Shown: positions 1 through 11,029, counted from the first letter of the stretch. The stretch is DNA of 64,000 nucleotides from Diploptera punctata (GCA_030220185.1 JASPKZ010007250.1:3979501-4043500), one strand, 5' to 3'. Made by a program: numbers and translations. The notes: generated by a model not told the origin, from the sequence alone.

Positions 1-145
1 GAGATATCCATTGTTAGCAAGAAATTATCAAGCAAGAGGAAGGCGTGATGTTGGAAGACCTAGAAGACGTTGGGCTGATGCATTATGTAGTCGGAACGGG
101 CAATTCCCTAATCCCTGGAGTGAGGGATGATGATAATGATGATGT
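1..145 (+). pseudogene. LINE 3'-end fragment
   Basis: This is the degenerate C-terminal end of a non-LTR retrotransposon ORF followed by a GATGAT-rich tail. It encodes a GRPRRRWADAL-like string, the arginine-rich GRPxxRW signature that ends many insect LINE ORFs. A close relative sits at about 28,800-28,920, with the same order of ATTGTTAGC, GACGTTGGGC and GGAAC...CAATT blocks. No reading frame remains open and the 5' part lies outside the window. Confidence 0.6.
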
Positions 146-271
146 ATAATTTAACCCTGGTGAAGTGGAAGAGAAGACCTTACGGTCTTATCTCCATCAG
201 GTAAAATAAATAAATAAATAAAAACAAAATAAAATAAAAATAAATAACAATGGATTCTCACTTTAAGGGAA

Positions 272-672
272 GAGAAAAGAGAATAAAGTTCTTAGGACAA
301 TTTTGTACCAAAGAGAGATGAACAGACAAGTGAATGGAGAAGACTATTAACAGTGAGCTACATGATCTTTATAAGAAACCAGATCTAATAAAAACATTTA
401 AGTCTTGCAGACTGCGATGAGTAAGTCATGAGACACGAATGGGGATAGGAAGAGGTGCATGGAAGCTTCTTATAGGAAAACCAGAAGGAAAGCGCTCAAT
501 TGATAGACCAAGGATGAGGTGGGAGAATAATATTAATCATGATTTGAGGGAAGTAGATGATACAGGGGATGATTGGGAAACATTAGCTCAGGATAGGAAT
601 TTAAGGAGAGCTTATGTCTGTGCTGCCATGAACCTACAACTCGATAGTGTCAGTGAGTTAGTTAGTTGATTA
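272..672 (+). pseudogene. LINE-A 3' fragment (GRPRMRWEN family)
   Basis: This is a fragment of the most abundant LINE here (LINE-A; best copy 45,954-47,166). It covers the end of the reverse transcriptase ORF: FENKVL-type thumb residues, a GNERRAWKLL-like block (here GIGRGAWKLL), GKPEGKRSIDRPRMRWENN and the final AAMNL. An in-frame stop before GIGRG and a diverged end make it inactive. The usual (GTAA)n tail is replaced by GTTAGTTAG repeats. Role by family: 5'-truncated product of target-primed reverse transcription. Confidence 0.8.
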
Positions 673-1010
673 GTTCGTACGGTCACTGCTGGAATTTTAA
701 TTCATCAAAGTTCTAACTGAGTAAACAAGTATATTTGCACACAATTGTTATCTGTACGTGGAAAATTAGTTTTATAATTTGAAAGTTGTTTACAAACGTT
801 GAAAATTGTCCAATGTGTAATGTGGTGAAACTTTCTTAAACTTTCCTACATTTTGCAGACAAAGGTATATTTTATAATCACTCTTAGAAAAATGCAACAT
901 GGACTAGAGCGCTCCTCTTATTAAATTATTTCTTAGACTAGGTTGTAAATAGTTTTCACATTCCATTAACCATATTTTTCGAATAAATCATTAATAATAA
1001 TAATAACAAT
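673..1010. other. AT-rich stretch without recognised feature
   Basis: I see no ORF, tRNA-like box or repeat shared with other parts of the window, apart from a short imperfect AAT run near 990-1010 that leads into the next LINE fragment. Confidence 0.4.
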
Positions 1011-1847
1011 AATAAGAGACAGGGATGTGGACTTTCACCGGTGCTTTTCATTATATATATGAATAAATTAATAAACGAATGGAGGAAAACACAACGAGGA
1101 TATATACCCATCAATAGGAACCTCAAACTCGATGCTATTCTTTTTGCAGACGATTTAGCTCTTCTGGCACTTTCCGAAAATGATTTGCAATGATCAATTT
1201 ATAATTTACAAAAAATAGGTGCCAAATTTAATATGGAAATATCAATTAACAAAACTAAAATTATGGCATTTCATGGGAAGGACCCCATACAAAGTAAAAT
1301 CTGTCTCCAGAATAAAATTTTAGAGAGATCTAATGAATTTAAATACCTTGGATATTATCTCTCTATCTGGGATGAAAAAGATATCCCTGAAAAAATTACT
1401 TACTTTAGGAATTATTAATCAAGTTATGAAACCATCCCTTGTACAAAAAAACACCAGATTACGTTTATATAACACCTTGGCTAGACCAGTGTTGACCTAT
1501 GGTAGTGAAGCATGGTCACTAAAAAGACAACAAGAAAGCAGAATAACGGCTTGTGAAATGAGATTCATGCGCAGAACAGCGGGTTACACCAGATAGGATC
1601 GGAAAAGGAACACCGATATCTTAAAAGAATTGAAGACTGCGCCAATTTTGGAGTATATTAAACAGTACCAACTAAATTGGAAACACCATCTAGAAAGAAT
1701 GAGTTCAAATCGGATCCCCAAAGCTGTTTATAATTATATACCAAGAGGACGAAGATCTCTGGGCCGTCCTATGAAACGCTGGAGGGAAAATTTTCTATAG
1801 GATCGTTAACAGGCCTTGGCCTAATACTTGGAAAGAAGAAGAGAAAG

Positions 1848-1850
<3 letters not shown>
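1011..1850 (+). pseudogene. LINE-B reverse transcriptase fragment, frameshifted
   Basis: A non-LTR retrotransposon remnant starting inside the RT domain. Motif B (RQGCGLSPVLFIIYMNKL) is followed by motif C (LFADDLALL), the INKTKIMAFHG block, the FKYLGY block, a thumb with YGSEAWSLK, and a GRRSLGRPMKRW C-terminus. The catalytic ADD pair survives, but there is a stop (TGA) just after the FADD block, a frameshift near 1,380-1,400, and a stop after RRTAGYTR. The 3' end runs into an (ATA)n tail, which suits a 5'-truncated LINE. Motif naming follows the general RT family. Assignment to an RTE/CR1-type clade is only inference. Confidence 0.8.
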
Positions 1851-1923
<73 letters not shown>

Positions 1924-1939
1924 GAAGAAGAAGAAGAAG
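1850..1939. repeat. (ATA)n then (AGA)n microsatellite
   Basis: About 70 bases of perfect ATA/TAA repeats are followed by an AGAAGAAGAAG run. It abuts the 3' end of the preceding LINE fragment and is most simply its expanded tail. Confidence 0.9.
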
Positions 1940-2119
1940 GATTTATTTATTCTTGAAACGTTCATGTCTCTTCCACTTAACCAGCGCAAATATACAAATA
2001 CATATTTACAGTATAAAACATATACATATAGTAACTTTAATAGATATAAAACATTAAAAATTGCAATGTAAATTTTACATACTTACAACATTGTATACTA
2101 AGAACATAATAATAACAAT

Positions 2120-2226
2120 AATAATAATAATAATTTATTTACATACAGATTTTCAATGCTTACACATCTTTCTGTGCCTAAATTTTTATTTTCCTTCTCC
2201 ACTCGTCTCTATCCATTCACTCCATA
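2120..2226 (-). pseudogene. Antisense LINE 3' end
   Basis: On the minus strand this reads the same terminal sequence as the LINE end at 7,680-7,975: GAATGGATAGA.ACGAGTGGAGA, then TTTAGGCACAGAAAGATGTG and CTGTATGTAAATA. Only the last ~100 bp are present. Confidence 0.65.
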
Positions 2227-2239
2227 TAACTCAGTTATA

Positions 2240-2813
2240 AGAGAGAAAATGAAGATTGAAGACACTATTTTAGATTATATTAAAACTCAACAATTAAAAT
2301 GGTACAGACACTGCGCTACAAGCCGGAAGGTAGAGGTTCAAGTCCCGGTGGGGTCAGTACTTAAAACTGAGCCCAACCTTCTGGCGGCACTATGGCCCTG
2401 GGGTCGACTCAGCCTCTAACGGAAAAGAGTACCAGCCACTTGTTCTGGGGATAAAGGCCCGTCATGCAAGGCTGATAACCCGGCTGACATTAAGTACCGA
2501 TTGTCCAGAAAAAGTGGGAGCCTTAACCTCCCACTACCCCAAGGGCATCCTGAGGCCTGTCGTGGGATTACTTTATTTTTACTTACGGACATCTCCAACG
2601 AATGGAAGAGGATCGGCTACCAAAATCTATTTTGGAATGGAAATCTGAAGGAAGACGAGGCAGGGGAATACCTAAAACCTACTGGCGTCAGGGAATATAT
2701 TTATACATGAAGGAGAAACATCTACAACCAGGAGATTGGATGGACCGATAAAATTGGCTATTTGGAATCGGACGATGTCAAAGACATTAATTGTCGGAAG
2801 ATCTATCTATCCA

Positions 2814-2815
<2 letters not shown>
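2240..2815 (+). pseudogene. LINE-C 3' part interrupted by a SINE
   Basis: Two LINE segments (2,240-2,312 and 2,585-2,815) become contiguous once the SINE-D copy between them is removed. The same uninterrupted sequence occurs antisense at 44,530-44,850. It encodes a REKMKIEDTILDYI...LKWYRH block followed by an EWKRIGYQNLFWNG-like block. The flanks ACAGACAC and ACGGACAT next to the SINE look like a diverged target-site duplication. The 3' end runs into an (ATT)n tail. Confidence 0.7.
2313..2584 (+). mobile_element. SINE-D copy (tRNA-like head)
   Basis: The head carries a B-box-like GGTTCAAGTCCCG. The body (CTGGCGGCACTATGG, GTCGACTCAGCCTCTAACG, GTGGGAGCCTTAACC) ends in CCTGAGGCCTGTCGTGGGA. The same body is found at 27,785-28,000 (+), 27,333-27,630 (-), 55,565-55,765 (+), and as a 3' scrap at 5,759-5,805 (-). 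The head is truncated compared with the 27.6-kb copy. It is inserted in a LINE. Confidence 0.8.

Positions 2816-2872
<57 letters not shown>
2816..2872. repeat. (ATT)n microsatellite
   Basis: A near-perfect ATT trinucleotide run. The same kind of run precedes the other two copies of unit U (8,887-8,937 and 12,422-12,450). Confidence 0.95.
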
Positions 2873-2873
<1 letters not shown>

Positions 2874-3537
2874 GCTGTATCAAAGTCTGCCAAAAGCCAG
2901 GATGGAAAAGGGAGAGGGGGAAGAGTAACAACCTTATTATAAAAAGTAATCTGTTAGGGCTCTTGCCTAGGGTTACAAGTACTTCTACGTTGCAGTTAGG
3001 CTTTGGCTCATCGAGGGCTAAAGGAAGATAATCTATATTAAAATTCTTGTCCTCCAGGTCGTCGGTTGTAGCGGAAGCCAGCTCAATGTCGTACTGAAAA
3101 ATGTAAAATGCTAAAAAGTACCTGAGGGTATTGAAAATTACGCTGGAAAATTTACAACAACAAATGCGGCGAAAAAGAACTATGAATAGAATGGAATGGA
3201 CGGAAAAAGACACACTAGAAAATATTTTTTTAAGAATAACATGTCTTTAGTTTGAAGGAAAAACTACTTAGTGTAGAAAGATTCCTCATAACACATTTTT
3301 ATTATTATTTAGCTGGAATTGATACATAACTCATAATTTATTCATATTTTTATATAAAGTTTCAAGAAAATATCATTTATTCCTCGTTTCCTTAGAAACC
3401 CCTTCAATACAAATGAGTTTTCCGTTTAGTCCGACACATAACTACAAATTAACTTGAGCAGCAATAACATAACGGCCTCATCCCCTACCCGCTTCGGTTT
3501 CTACAGATTCTGACATCGGCCACGCTTCAAATGCGTA

Positions 3538-3785
3538 CCGACTCTGAGCGATCAAAATGCCATCACTTGACACACACTAAATTCAATGGCAGCCTGATAT
3601 GGAAGCGATAGTGATAGGGTCGTAGCTGTATAGATGTAGGTTAGAAAATGGGTAGGTAGGACAGTTAAATGATAGATGGGGATGGGGCACCCTCCTGAGG
3701 ACTGCAACCTTGACGTGGTAGGAGGGCTTAAGTATCTATTTGGTTTTTAATTTAAGATCAAATAGATCAAACTAATAGCAGTCCA
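3538..3785 (+). repeat. Near-invariant core of unit U, copy 1
   Basis: From CCGACTCTGAGCG to AGCAGTCCA this is almost identical to 9,937-10,187 and 13,423-13,670, whereas the sequence on both sides is clearly more diverged. It contains an inverted pair CCCTCCT...AGGAGGG and a long hairpin ATCTATTTG...CAAATAGAT. Function unknown. Confidence 0.8.
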
Positions 3786-4273
3786 AGATAGTCAAAATTG
3801 ATAAAATCTTTAACATAATTCTCTCTTCCACACTATTTGTAATAGACATTTTAAATAATTTCGAATTTCGAAACAAGAAAAACGTCCATTTATTTGCATT
3901 TGTTAAGCGTAAAACTTTTTACATTCCATTTAATTAAATTACCTGTTATAAAATGTTATAAATTTGTATATTTTTAGTAAATTTTATATTATAGTTCTTA
4001 AGTCATGTTTTAAAACATTACCGAAATTATACAACTTAAATGAATCCAAGTTATGTAATCAGATAGTTAAAATTATTAATTCAGAAATATTGGTATACAT
4101 TCATAAGTACACAATTAACTAATACATGTTTAAATATTTTTAATTGCATTCATATATTTCCTCTTTGAAAAAGTTTATGAAATTACTTTTGGTTTCCATG
4201 GAAATGAAACAATGAACTTTAACAATACTGGACACATTTGTGGTAATTTTTATTAATATATTTTATTAACTAT

Positions 4274-5102
4274 ATATACTCCGGTTTGCAGATGACCAAT
4301 TGATATTGGCTCAAGAATTTGAAGATATAGAATACCTCACTAGAAAAGTAATACAAGAATACAATTTATGGGGTTTAAAGATCAATATGGATAAATCTAG
4401 ATATATGACAATAGGGGATCTTCCTCAAGATTTAATACTAGAAGAAGATTTAGGGACAATTAAATACACTGAAGAATATAAGTATTTGGGAATTAAAATT
4501 ACTAAAGATGGAAAACAAGAAACAGAGATAAGAAACAGGATCAATATAGGAAAGTACGCTATATCTGCCCTAAATGGAATAGTATGGGACAAACATATCT
4601 TCAAAGAAAAAAAAAACTATTTTAAATACAATAGTCACAAGCATTATTACCTATGGAGCTGATGTGTGGGCTTTAAATGCAAAAATGAAAAAAAAATTGC
4701 TCGCCACTGAAATGGACTACTGGAGACGTGCTGCAAGAATATCCAGGAAGGATAAAATCACAAATTCATATATAAAAGAAAAAAATGCAGATATAATGTT
4801 CAATATTATACTTTATAAAGAAGAAACAATTAAATTGCTACGAACACATTAGAAGAATGGAAGAAGGAAGACTACCTAAGATAATCATGGATTGGAAACC
4901 ACAGGGAAGGAAAAAGAAGGGTAGACCAATTATTATGTGGATTCAGGGAATCAATGAAGCTAAGAGGGAATGGGAAATAGAAGAAGATATATGGATGAAC
5001 AGACAGGAATGGAAAAATGTGTTGAAACAAATGTGTAGTTAACTGTGAACATGGGTACCGGAAAAATGTATATTCATTGTAAAAGCCGGAATAATAATAA
5101 AA
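4274..5102 (+). pseudogene. 5'-truncated LINE inserted in unit U
   Basis: Exactly flanked by the 9-bp duplication ATTAACTAT (4,265-4,273 and 5,103-5,111). The sequence begins in RT motif C (FADDQLILAQEF), continues through GLKINMDKSRYM, YKYLGIKITKDGK and a thumb, then a GRKKKGRPIIMW tail and a stop before ATAATAATAAAA. A frameshift lies near 4,610-4,665 and a stop near 4,850, so it is dead. Related antisense sequence is at 44,530-45,272. Confidence 0.85.
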
Positions 5103-5164
5103 ATTAACTATTTTTAATGAAATTAATTTTTTTTTGTCAACACTTCTTAAATAATTTAAAACAT

Positions 5165-5290
5165 TTGTTTAAGAACAAACTACATAAAACGGTCATTCTT
5201 CCAGTTATAGACTACTTGTATGGATGATAAACACAGTTATCTACATTAAGAGAGAAGAAAAGAATATGAGTATTCAACGATAAAGTTTTT
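5165..5290 (+). pseudogene. Degenerate LINE-A scrap
   Basis: The translation gives KTVILPVI.YLYG followed by TLREEKRI.VF, matching LINE-A KTIILPVILYGCETWTLTLREERRLRVF, with two stops. It directly follows the end of unit U. Confidence 0.55.
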
Positions 5291-5384
5291 TCATTCCATT
5301 AACTTGTTTAACCTCTCACTCTATAGAGATTTATTACATGGGACACACCACTCGAGCCTTACAGTGGCATGGCCTGTCGGGAGA

Positions 5385-5965
5385 AGGATTTTAAGTTAAG
5401 ACGGTAGGCCAGAATTTAAAAAAATCAATTTTTGGTTTTTTAATAATTAAATAGTCTGTTCTTTTCTGAACATTACTGTGTATGATTTTTTTACTGAACG
5501 CCAATTGTAAGTGCGTTAATAATTTTTTTTTAATTCACAGCTTTCAGCCTGTAATATCATTGTACTTAAACTTTGTTTTCTTGAAAGTGAAAATTTTGAA
5601 ACATTTGCCCTATTATCTCAGGAACTATTAGAGATATTTGCATAATGTTTATACAGGCAGTAACCTTAGACGTACTAAAGCTGTGAAACCACAATCATGA
5701 TGATCTGTTGTATAGATTATCACTTATGAGTTTTAAAAGTTATTTTTTAAATAGAAAAAGAGACTAAAGTAAAGTAATCCCACTACAGGCCTCAGGAGGC
5801 CTAGATATTTAGATACAAGTTTGATTGAGGTTCAGTGATCTTTACAAGCCTCATTTAATATGCTGTAAAAATTTCATTTTAATCCATCTAGTGTTCCTGA
5901 GAAAATAGGTCTCAAATTAATGTTTTAACACTGATGGGATAGGGCCTACCATGTCACCTTGAACT
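5385..5965. repeat. Possible TIR element, with a SINE-D scrap
   Basis: The ends read GGTAGGCC (5,385-5,412 region) and GGCCTACC (5,945-5,952), an inverted pair bracketing AT-rich sequence without an ORF. A piece of SINE-D 3' end lies antisense inside at about 5,759-5,805 (GTAATCCCACTACAGGCCTC). The inverted ends are short, so this could be chance. Confidence 0.3.
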
Positions 5966-5989
5966 ATGATCACACGCTACTTTTTTAAC

Positions 5990-6370
5990 TATACAAGGAC
6001 ATGGAGGATCGCAAGATTAAAAGATTGCACCCTAGTGAAGAAATAATATAACAAATCATAGTGTAGTTTATAATCAACATTATAGGTTATTAATTTATTT
6101 TTCTAGTAAACAAGTCAGTAAAATTAAAAAAAACATGTTCATTATTTGCTATATTCAATGTATTTGTTGGAGAAAAATAATGATCTGAGCTGTTCAGAAT
6201 ATTAAAAAGGAGGAGCTTTCTTTTCCACAAAAGCAGGAGCTGTTAAAGAGAAATGGATAAAGAGCGAGGTGAAACACGACTGCCATTTGTTTTTATAAAA
6301 CAAAATTAATTGAAACATGATATTTCATTGACTGCCAATTTGGAGCACGAGTTAAATAGTAATTTAAAGA
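5990..6370 (+). repeat. Repeat family G, copy 1 (partial)
   Basis: Matches 49,770-50,320 (+) and 16,590-17,000 (-) in order: TGCACCCTAGTG, ATAGGTTAT, TTCAGAATATTAAAAAGGAG, CTTTCTT, GAAACACGACTG, TTGAAACATGAT, CATTGACTGCCAATTTGG, GAGTTAAATAG. No ORF of note. Non-autonomous transposon is the likeliest class. Confidence 0.65.
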
Positions 6371-6887
6371 GTCGTGAAATTACTGGAGAGATCCACCAAA
6401 TTTAATAGCCATGGTGTCTCAGTATCGAGACCACTGTAGAGAGATCTACTGTGAAGAAATTGTGTTCTATCACGTGTTCTAAGAGCTATCTAATTATTAC
6501 AGGAATTGGCATGTGGGCAGGATTAATCATTCATTAGCTAACTTGGTATAGATTTCCAAGAAACACAATCCATATCGAAGGTCATTTGAAAGTGAATGTT
6601 TCAAATTAATTTTCATTGTAAAAACTCATCCAACTATCGTATGTTTTTAAGAGTTATAAAATCATTAGCTTCTTTTTCACCTACATGTAATAGTTGGTTA
6701 AAAGTAATGTATTAACTTTGGAACTGAGGTAACGAACAACTCAATAGACCAAGGTAATTAGAGTATTTTTACAAAACTTTTTCTAGCCACTTTTACAACG
6801 CGATAATTAGCAGAAAAATGGTAGCAATTCAATGTCTATAATTGGAAGAAAATCGATACGGGGCAATTAGATGCAAAAAAATTATGA
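6371..6887. other. No recognised feature
   Basis: AT-rich unique-looking sequence; no ORF, tRNA-like box or repeat shared within the window. Confidence 0.4.
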
Positions 6888-7015
6888 AGGCCGGCTGTTG
6901 TCTAGTGGTTATGTTACCTGTCTCTATTTGCGATGATCGCCGGTTCAGATCCGGACAGAATCGATGTATTTTTAGGGTGGAAAATCCAAGGAACAAGTAA
7001 ATACACACCAAATAG
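6888..7015 (+). mobile_element. SINE-A fragment (head)
   Basis: GGCCGGCTGTTGTCTAGTGGTTATG followed by CGCCGGTTCAGATCCGG (B-box-like) and GGAAAATCCAAGGAACAAGT matches the first ~120 bp of SINE-A (8,081-8,447), with divergence. Confidence 0.7.
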
Positions 7016-7139
7016 AATTATCTATATGATAGCCAGAGAAACCTACTTCCTAGAGGGCCTGAGACAAAGGATACTACAGCCAGCAACGGATCCATATAAG
7101 AAAGTAACCGAAAAAAAGAAACAGAAGTAAAAAGTGATC

Positions 7140-7375
7140 GACGAAGAGTTCTAGGTCTCAGACGCCATGGTGAAAAGGGAATGGACCGGAAGAAACCAAC
7201 CACAAAGGCACACAATCATAGGCCTAGCAACACACGGATATCACCATAAAATGTGCAAAAATACGAAATTCCACCCACCCGTGTGAATGCAAGATATGTG
7301 AACAAAATGCGAGCGATACCATTACAATCAATGCAGAAGATGAACGAACTGATAAAAGACAAATCATAAACCTAA
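7140..7375 (+). pseudogene. LINE C-terminal zinc-knuckle-like scrap
   Basis: Broken frames give ATHGYHHKMCKNTKFHPP and then CECKICEQNASDTI. The pattern resembles the THG...L.....C.C..E..T..HI zinc-binding C-terminus of jockey/R1-type LINEs. Frameshifts are present and nothing upstream is recognisable as RT. The preceding 7,016-7,140 has no clear identity. Confidence 0.4.
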
Positions 7376-7407
7376 ACTTAAAGCTCTTTCGAGTGCTACT
7401 TACCTAC

Positions 7408-7456
<49 letters not shown>
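7408..7456. repeat. (ATT)n microsatellite
   Basis: Perfect trinucleotide run, immediately before a SINE-A body fragment. Confidence 0.95.
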
Positions 7457-7600
7457 AATCCAAAGAACAAGTCCTGTGGGAAGGATTTTAAGCCATACGT
7501 TCCAAGTCTGAAGATTTTCAGGCTTGTAAAAGAAGCTTAAGCTTGAAAAAAAATACCATCTAAGCAAAATGTACCGATCTTCACCATGAGACAAAAATCT
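7457..7600 (+). mobile_element. SINE-A body fragment
   Basis: AAAATCCAAAGAACAAGTCC, TTTTAAGCC, TCTGAAGATTTTCAGGCT and CTAAGCAAAATGTACCGAT match the SINE-A body. The tRNA-like head is missing. Confidence 0.75.
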
Positions 7601-7679
7601 CTTTAATGAGTAATAGCATGAATTTTTTATTATTACTATTACTATTTTCTTTTTTTCTCATACGAGATTAAAATTAATA

Positions 7680-7975
7680 TTAAATATTCAAGAGTGGATT
7701 ATATATGATACAAGTAAATAAACTGATATGGGCATGTACGATGAATGCAAGAAGAAAGGTTACCCACAAAAACATTGGAATGGTGTCCATCTGGAAAAAG
7801 AAAGAAAGGATTACCTTGAAATTCGTGAATGCTAGAAATAAGAACTGGAATGAGAACAAGAGGACTGGAGAATATGGAGCGAATGGATAGAAACGAGTGG
7901 AGATGGAAAATAAAACTTTAGGCACAGAAAGATGTGTAAACGTTGTAAATCTGTATATAAATAAATACATAAATA
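7680..7975 (+). pseudogene. LINE 3' end
   Basis: Degenerate C-terminus (KRKKG.P pattern, then NEWRWKIKL) followed by a 3' UTR with GGCACAGAAAGATGTG and CTGTATATAAATAAATACAT. The same 3' end recurs at 2,120-2,226 (-), 12,379-12,425 (+) and, by protein pattern, 59,036-59,270 (+). Confidence 0.65.
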
Positions 7976-8080
7976 AATAGATAAATATATAATAATGATA
8001 ATAAAAAAATATTATTATTATTATTATTATTAATAGTAGTAGTTGTAGTATTATTACTATTTTTATTATTATTATTATAA

Positions 8081-8446
8081 TCGGCCGTGGTGGACTAGTG
8101 GTTATGCTCCTTTGCCTCTGGTCCCGAGGATCGCGGGTTCAAACCCGGCCGGCGTCGATGGATTTTTCAGGACGGAAAAATCCAAGGAGCAAGTCCTCCG
8201 GGAGTGACTTTAAGCCGTGGGTCCCGAGTCTGAAGTTTTTCAGGCTCGTAAAAAATCCTTAAGCCTGAATGAAAAGGCCTCTAAGCAAAATTTACCGAAT
8301 TTTCCCTTCCTAGTAATACCTTGGTTTCCTAGATGTCAGTAAGAGGCGGAACGCTGACCACGGACCTCTCAAAAATGACATCTATACGAAAACAAGCGCC
8401 TAAATCTCTGTAAAGGGAAAACATAGGCTTACAATACAATACAAAA

Positions 8447-8447
<1 letters not shown>
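8081..8447 (+). mobile_element. SINE-A full-length copy
   Basis: tRNA-like head TCGGCCGTGGTGGACTAGTG with a perfect B box in GGGTTCAAACCCGG. The body has AAATCCAAGGAGCAAGTCCT, CTTTAAGCCGTGG, TTCAGGCTCGTAAAAAATCC and CTAAGCAAAATTTACCGAAT, and the 3' end is ACAATACAATACAAAAA followed by ATT repeats. Such elements are transcribed by RNA polymerase III from the internal promoter and mobilised by a LINE. The partner LINE is unknown. Confidence 0.9.
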
Positions 8448-8482
<35 letters not shown>

Positions 8483-8522
8483 AGTAGTAGTTGTAGTATT
8501 ATTACTATTTTTATTATTATAA

Positions 8523-8886
8523 TCGGCCGCGGTGGACTAGTGGGTATGCTAATTGCCTCTGGTCCGAGGATCGCGGGTTCAAACCCGGCCGGGGTCGATG
8601 GATTTTTCAGGACGGAAAAATCCAAGGAGCAAGTCCTCCGGGAGGGACTTTAAGCCGTGGATCCCGAGTCTTAAGATTTTCAGGCTCGTAAAAAATCCTT
8701 AAGCCTGAATGAAAAGGCCTCTAAGCAAAATTTACCGAATTTTCCCTTCCTAGTAATACCTTGGTTTCCTAGATGTCAGTAAGAGGCGGAACGCTGACCA
8801 CGGACCTCTCAAAAATGACATCTATACGAAAACAAGCGCCTAAATCTCTGTAAAGGGAAAACATAGGCTTACAATACAATACAAAA
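8523..8886 (+). mobile_element. SINE-A, second tandem copy
   Basis: Same as the copy at 8,081 with small changes in the head (GGGTATGCTAATTGCC). Second half of the local duplication. Confidence 0.9.
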
Positions 8887-8897
8887 ATTATTATTAC

Positions 8898-8938
<41 letters not shown>

Positions 8939-9363
8939 GCTGTGTTAAAGTCTGTCATAAGACAGGATGGAAAAAGGAGAGGGGGAAGAGTAAGAACCTT
9001 ATTATAAAAAGTGATCTGTTAGGGCTCCTGCATAGGGATGCAGATACTGCTATGTTACAGTCAGACTTTGACACATCAAGGGCTAAAGGAAGATATCCTA
9101 TATTAAATTTATACTTGTCCTCCAGGTCGTCGGTTGTAGCGAGACCAGCTCAGTGTCGTACAGAAAATAAAAAAAAAAACCTGTAGGTACTGAAAATTAC
9201 ACAGGGAAATTTACGACAAACGCAGCGAAAAAGAACTGCGAATAGAATGGAATTGACGGAAAAGATGCGATAGATTGGAATTTTTTTAGGAATAACATGT
9301 ATTAATGTTGAAGGAAAAACTACTGTAGTGTACAAGGATTCCTAATAAAATATTTTTGTTATG

Positions 9364-9405
<42 letters not shown>

Positions 9406-9409
9406 TAGG

Positions 9410-9705
9410 CTAAGTCTATGGCTGTGGTCTCTAGGTAGCGTGCTTCCTTGTCACGTAGCGGGCCCGGGTTCGATTCTCTGTCGGGACAACTTTCCTGGGT
9501 GAGTTTTTCGGAGATTTTCCTCACCTCTAAGACAAATATCAGGAAGATTTGAAGCCCGAAAGGTCCCCTAACATCATCCGATTATCATTATCATCACTTG
9601 CCGGTGTGGAAAGCAACCTATAATTCACTAGCTAAGCTGCAAGCATAGCATGAAAATTGTAATGAAGGACCTGTCCTCGGGCAGAACACTATGAAATAGA
9701 ATAGA
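9410..9705 (+). mobile_element. SINE-C copy
   Basis: Head GGCTGTGGTCTCTAGGTAGC with B box GGGTTCGATTC. Body: GTCGGGACAA, GATTTTCCTCACCTC, TAAGACAAATATCAGGAAG, GCCGGTGTGGAAAGCAAC, AAGCTGCAAGCATAGCATG. The end is GGACCTGTCCTCGGGCAGAA. Copies: 12,878-13,192, 14,430-14,728 (-), 53,956-54,222, 58,905-59,035, 63,944-64,000. Confidence 0.85.
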
Positions 9706-9936
9706 ATTTAGGAAAAATTTATACATAAATCATAATTTATTAATATTTTTATGTAACGTTTCAAGAAATTATCCTTTATTCCTCGTTTCCTTAGTAACGC
9801 ATTAAATACAAATGTGTTTTCTTTTTAGTCCGACACAAAAGTATAAAATAACTTGATCAACAATAACACAACCGTCCCATCCTCTACGCGCTTCTGTTTC
9901 TACAGATTCTAACATTGGCCACGCTTCACATGCGTG

Positions 9937-10187
9937 CCGACTCTGAGCGATCAAAATGCCATCACTTGACACACACTAAATTCAATGGCAGCCTGATATG
10001 GAAGCGATAGTGATAGGGTCGTAGCTGTATAGATGTAGGTTAGAAAATGGGTAGGTAGGACAGTTAAATGATAAGATGGGGATGGGGCACCCTCCTGAGG
10101 ACTGCAACCTTGACGTGGTAGGAGGGCTTAAGTATCTATTTGGTCTTAAAATTTAAGATCAAATAGATCAAACTAATAGCAGTCCAA
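9937..10187 (+). repeat. Near-invariant core of unit U, copy 2
   Basis: Identical to the cores at 3,538 and 13,423 except for isolated substitutions and one inserted A (GATAAGATGG). The hairpin ATCTATTTGGTCTTAAA...GATCAAATAGAT is present. Confidence 0.8.
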
Positions 10188-11029
10188 GACAATCAAAATT
10201 TACAATTTATATAATAAAGTTCTTTATTCTACACTGTATTCAATAAGTATTTTCGTATTTATTAAGAATTTCGAAACAAAATGTCCACTTATTTGCATTT
10301 AGCGTAAAAGTTGTAAGCTGCTTTTGTATTTAATTTTTATTAAATCACGTGTATTAACATGTTATAAATGTGTAAATCTATATAAATGTGATATTTTAGT
10401 ACTTAATTCACGTTCCAAACATAATCGAATAGTACAACCTAAATAAATTCCAGTTACGAAATTAGATAGATAAAAGGAATTAACTGTGGAATGTTGATTT
10501 ATATTTGTACGTACACAATTATTTTTTTAAAAATGCATTTATTTTAAAATATTTTAAATTGTATTATTAACATTTTTCTGTTTTAAAATTTTATGAAATT
10601 AGATTCAGTTTCCATGGAAATGAAAGAATGTGCATTAACAATACTTGACACATTTGTAGTAATTTTTATTAACATGTTTAATGAACTATTTTTGAATGGA
10701 ATTAAATTTTGTTGTTTCAACTCTTCATGAAAAATGTAAAACATGTAAAAGTACGAGTCAATGTTTTGTATGTTATAAAGGTTGCAGCATAAGTCAGTTA
10801 ACCGAAAATGCAAATACATTTTCTGTGGCTTACAACATCTATAAAAAGAACTACTGAAATTTATATAAAATTTATATTTGTTAGAAAATTACGGAAGCAG
10901 TAATGTTTGAGATTATATTCTGAAGGTCTCTTATTCAAACCCCAGATTCAACCAATCTGATTTTTACCCTTGCAACCATGTGCAGTGGTTAACTGACTTA
11001 TGCCGCATTCTGTATAAAAAGAATAATAA

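Larger units (their letters stand above)
2873..5160 (+). repeat. Unit U, copy 1 (long dispersed repeat)
   Basis: Starts at AGCTGTATCAAAGTCTG and aligns along its length with 8,938-10,780 and 12,451-14,330. Shared blocks include CAGGATGG.AAA.GGAGAGGGGGAAGAGTAA, the core at 3,538-3,785, and the GTTTCCATGGAAATGAAA block. Copy 1 lacks the SINE-C found in copies 2 and 3, and its 3' part is split by a LINE at 4,274-5,102. I cannot assign U to a transposon class: I see no ORF, TIRs or LTRs. A non-coding or highly decayed element is likely. Confidence 0.75.
8010..8890 (+). repeat. Tandem duplication of about 440 bp carrying SINE-A
   Basis: The segment (ATT)n-AATAGTAGTAGTTGTAGTA-TTATTACTATTTTT-SINE-A occurs twice head to tail (about 8,010-8,446 and 8,447-8,890). 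The two copies differ at very few positions, and the same flanking microsatellite is copied with the SINE. This is therefore a local duplication, not two insertions. Confidence 0.85.
8938..10780 (+). repeat. Unit U, copy 2
   Basis: Begins AGCTGTGTTAAAGTCTGTC after an (ATT)n run and follows copy 1 and copy 3 throughout. It carries a SINE-C at about 9,410-9,705, at the site where copy 1 has an empty ATTATTATTTAG...GA. The last recognisable shared block is CAACTCTTCAT near 10,720, then GTACGAGTCAATGT near 10,750, which is also in copy 3. Confidence 0.75.

Noticed and set aside
1795..1989. Leucine-run protein that looks like a signal anchor
   Set aside because: Translation of the (ATA)n repeat on the opposite strand; no flanking coding signal.
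8100..8160. tRNA gene at the SINE-A head
   Set aside because: A and B boxes are present but no cloverleaf closes, and the same head is repeated with a constant SINE body.
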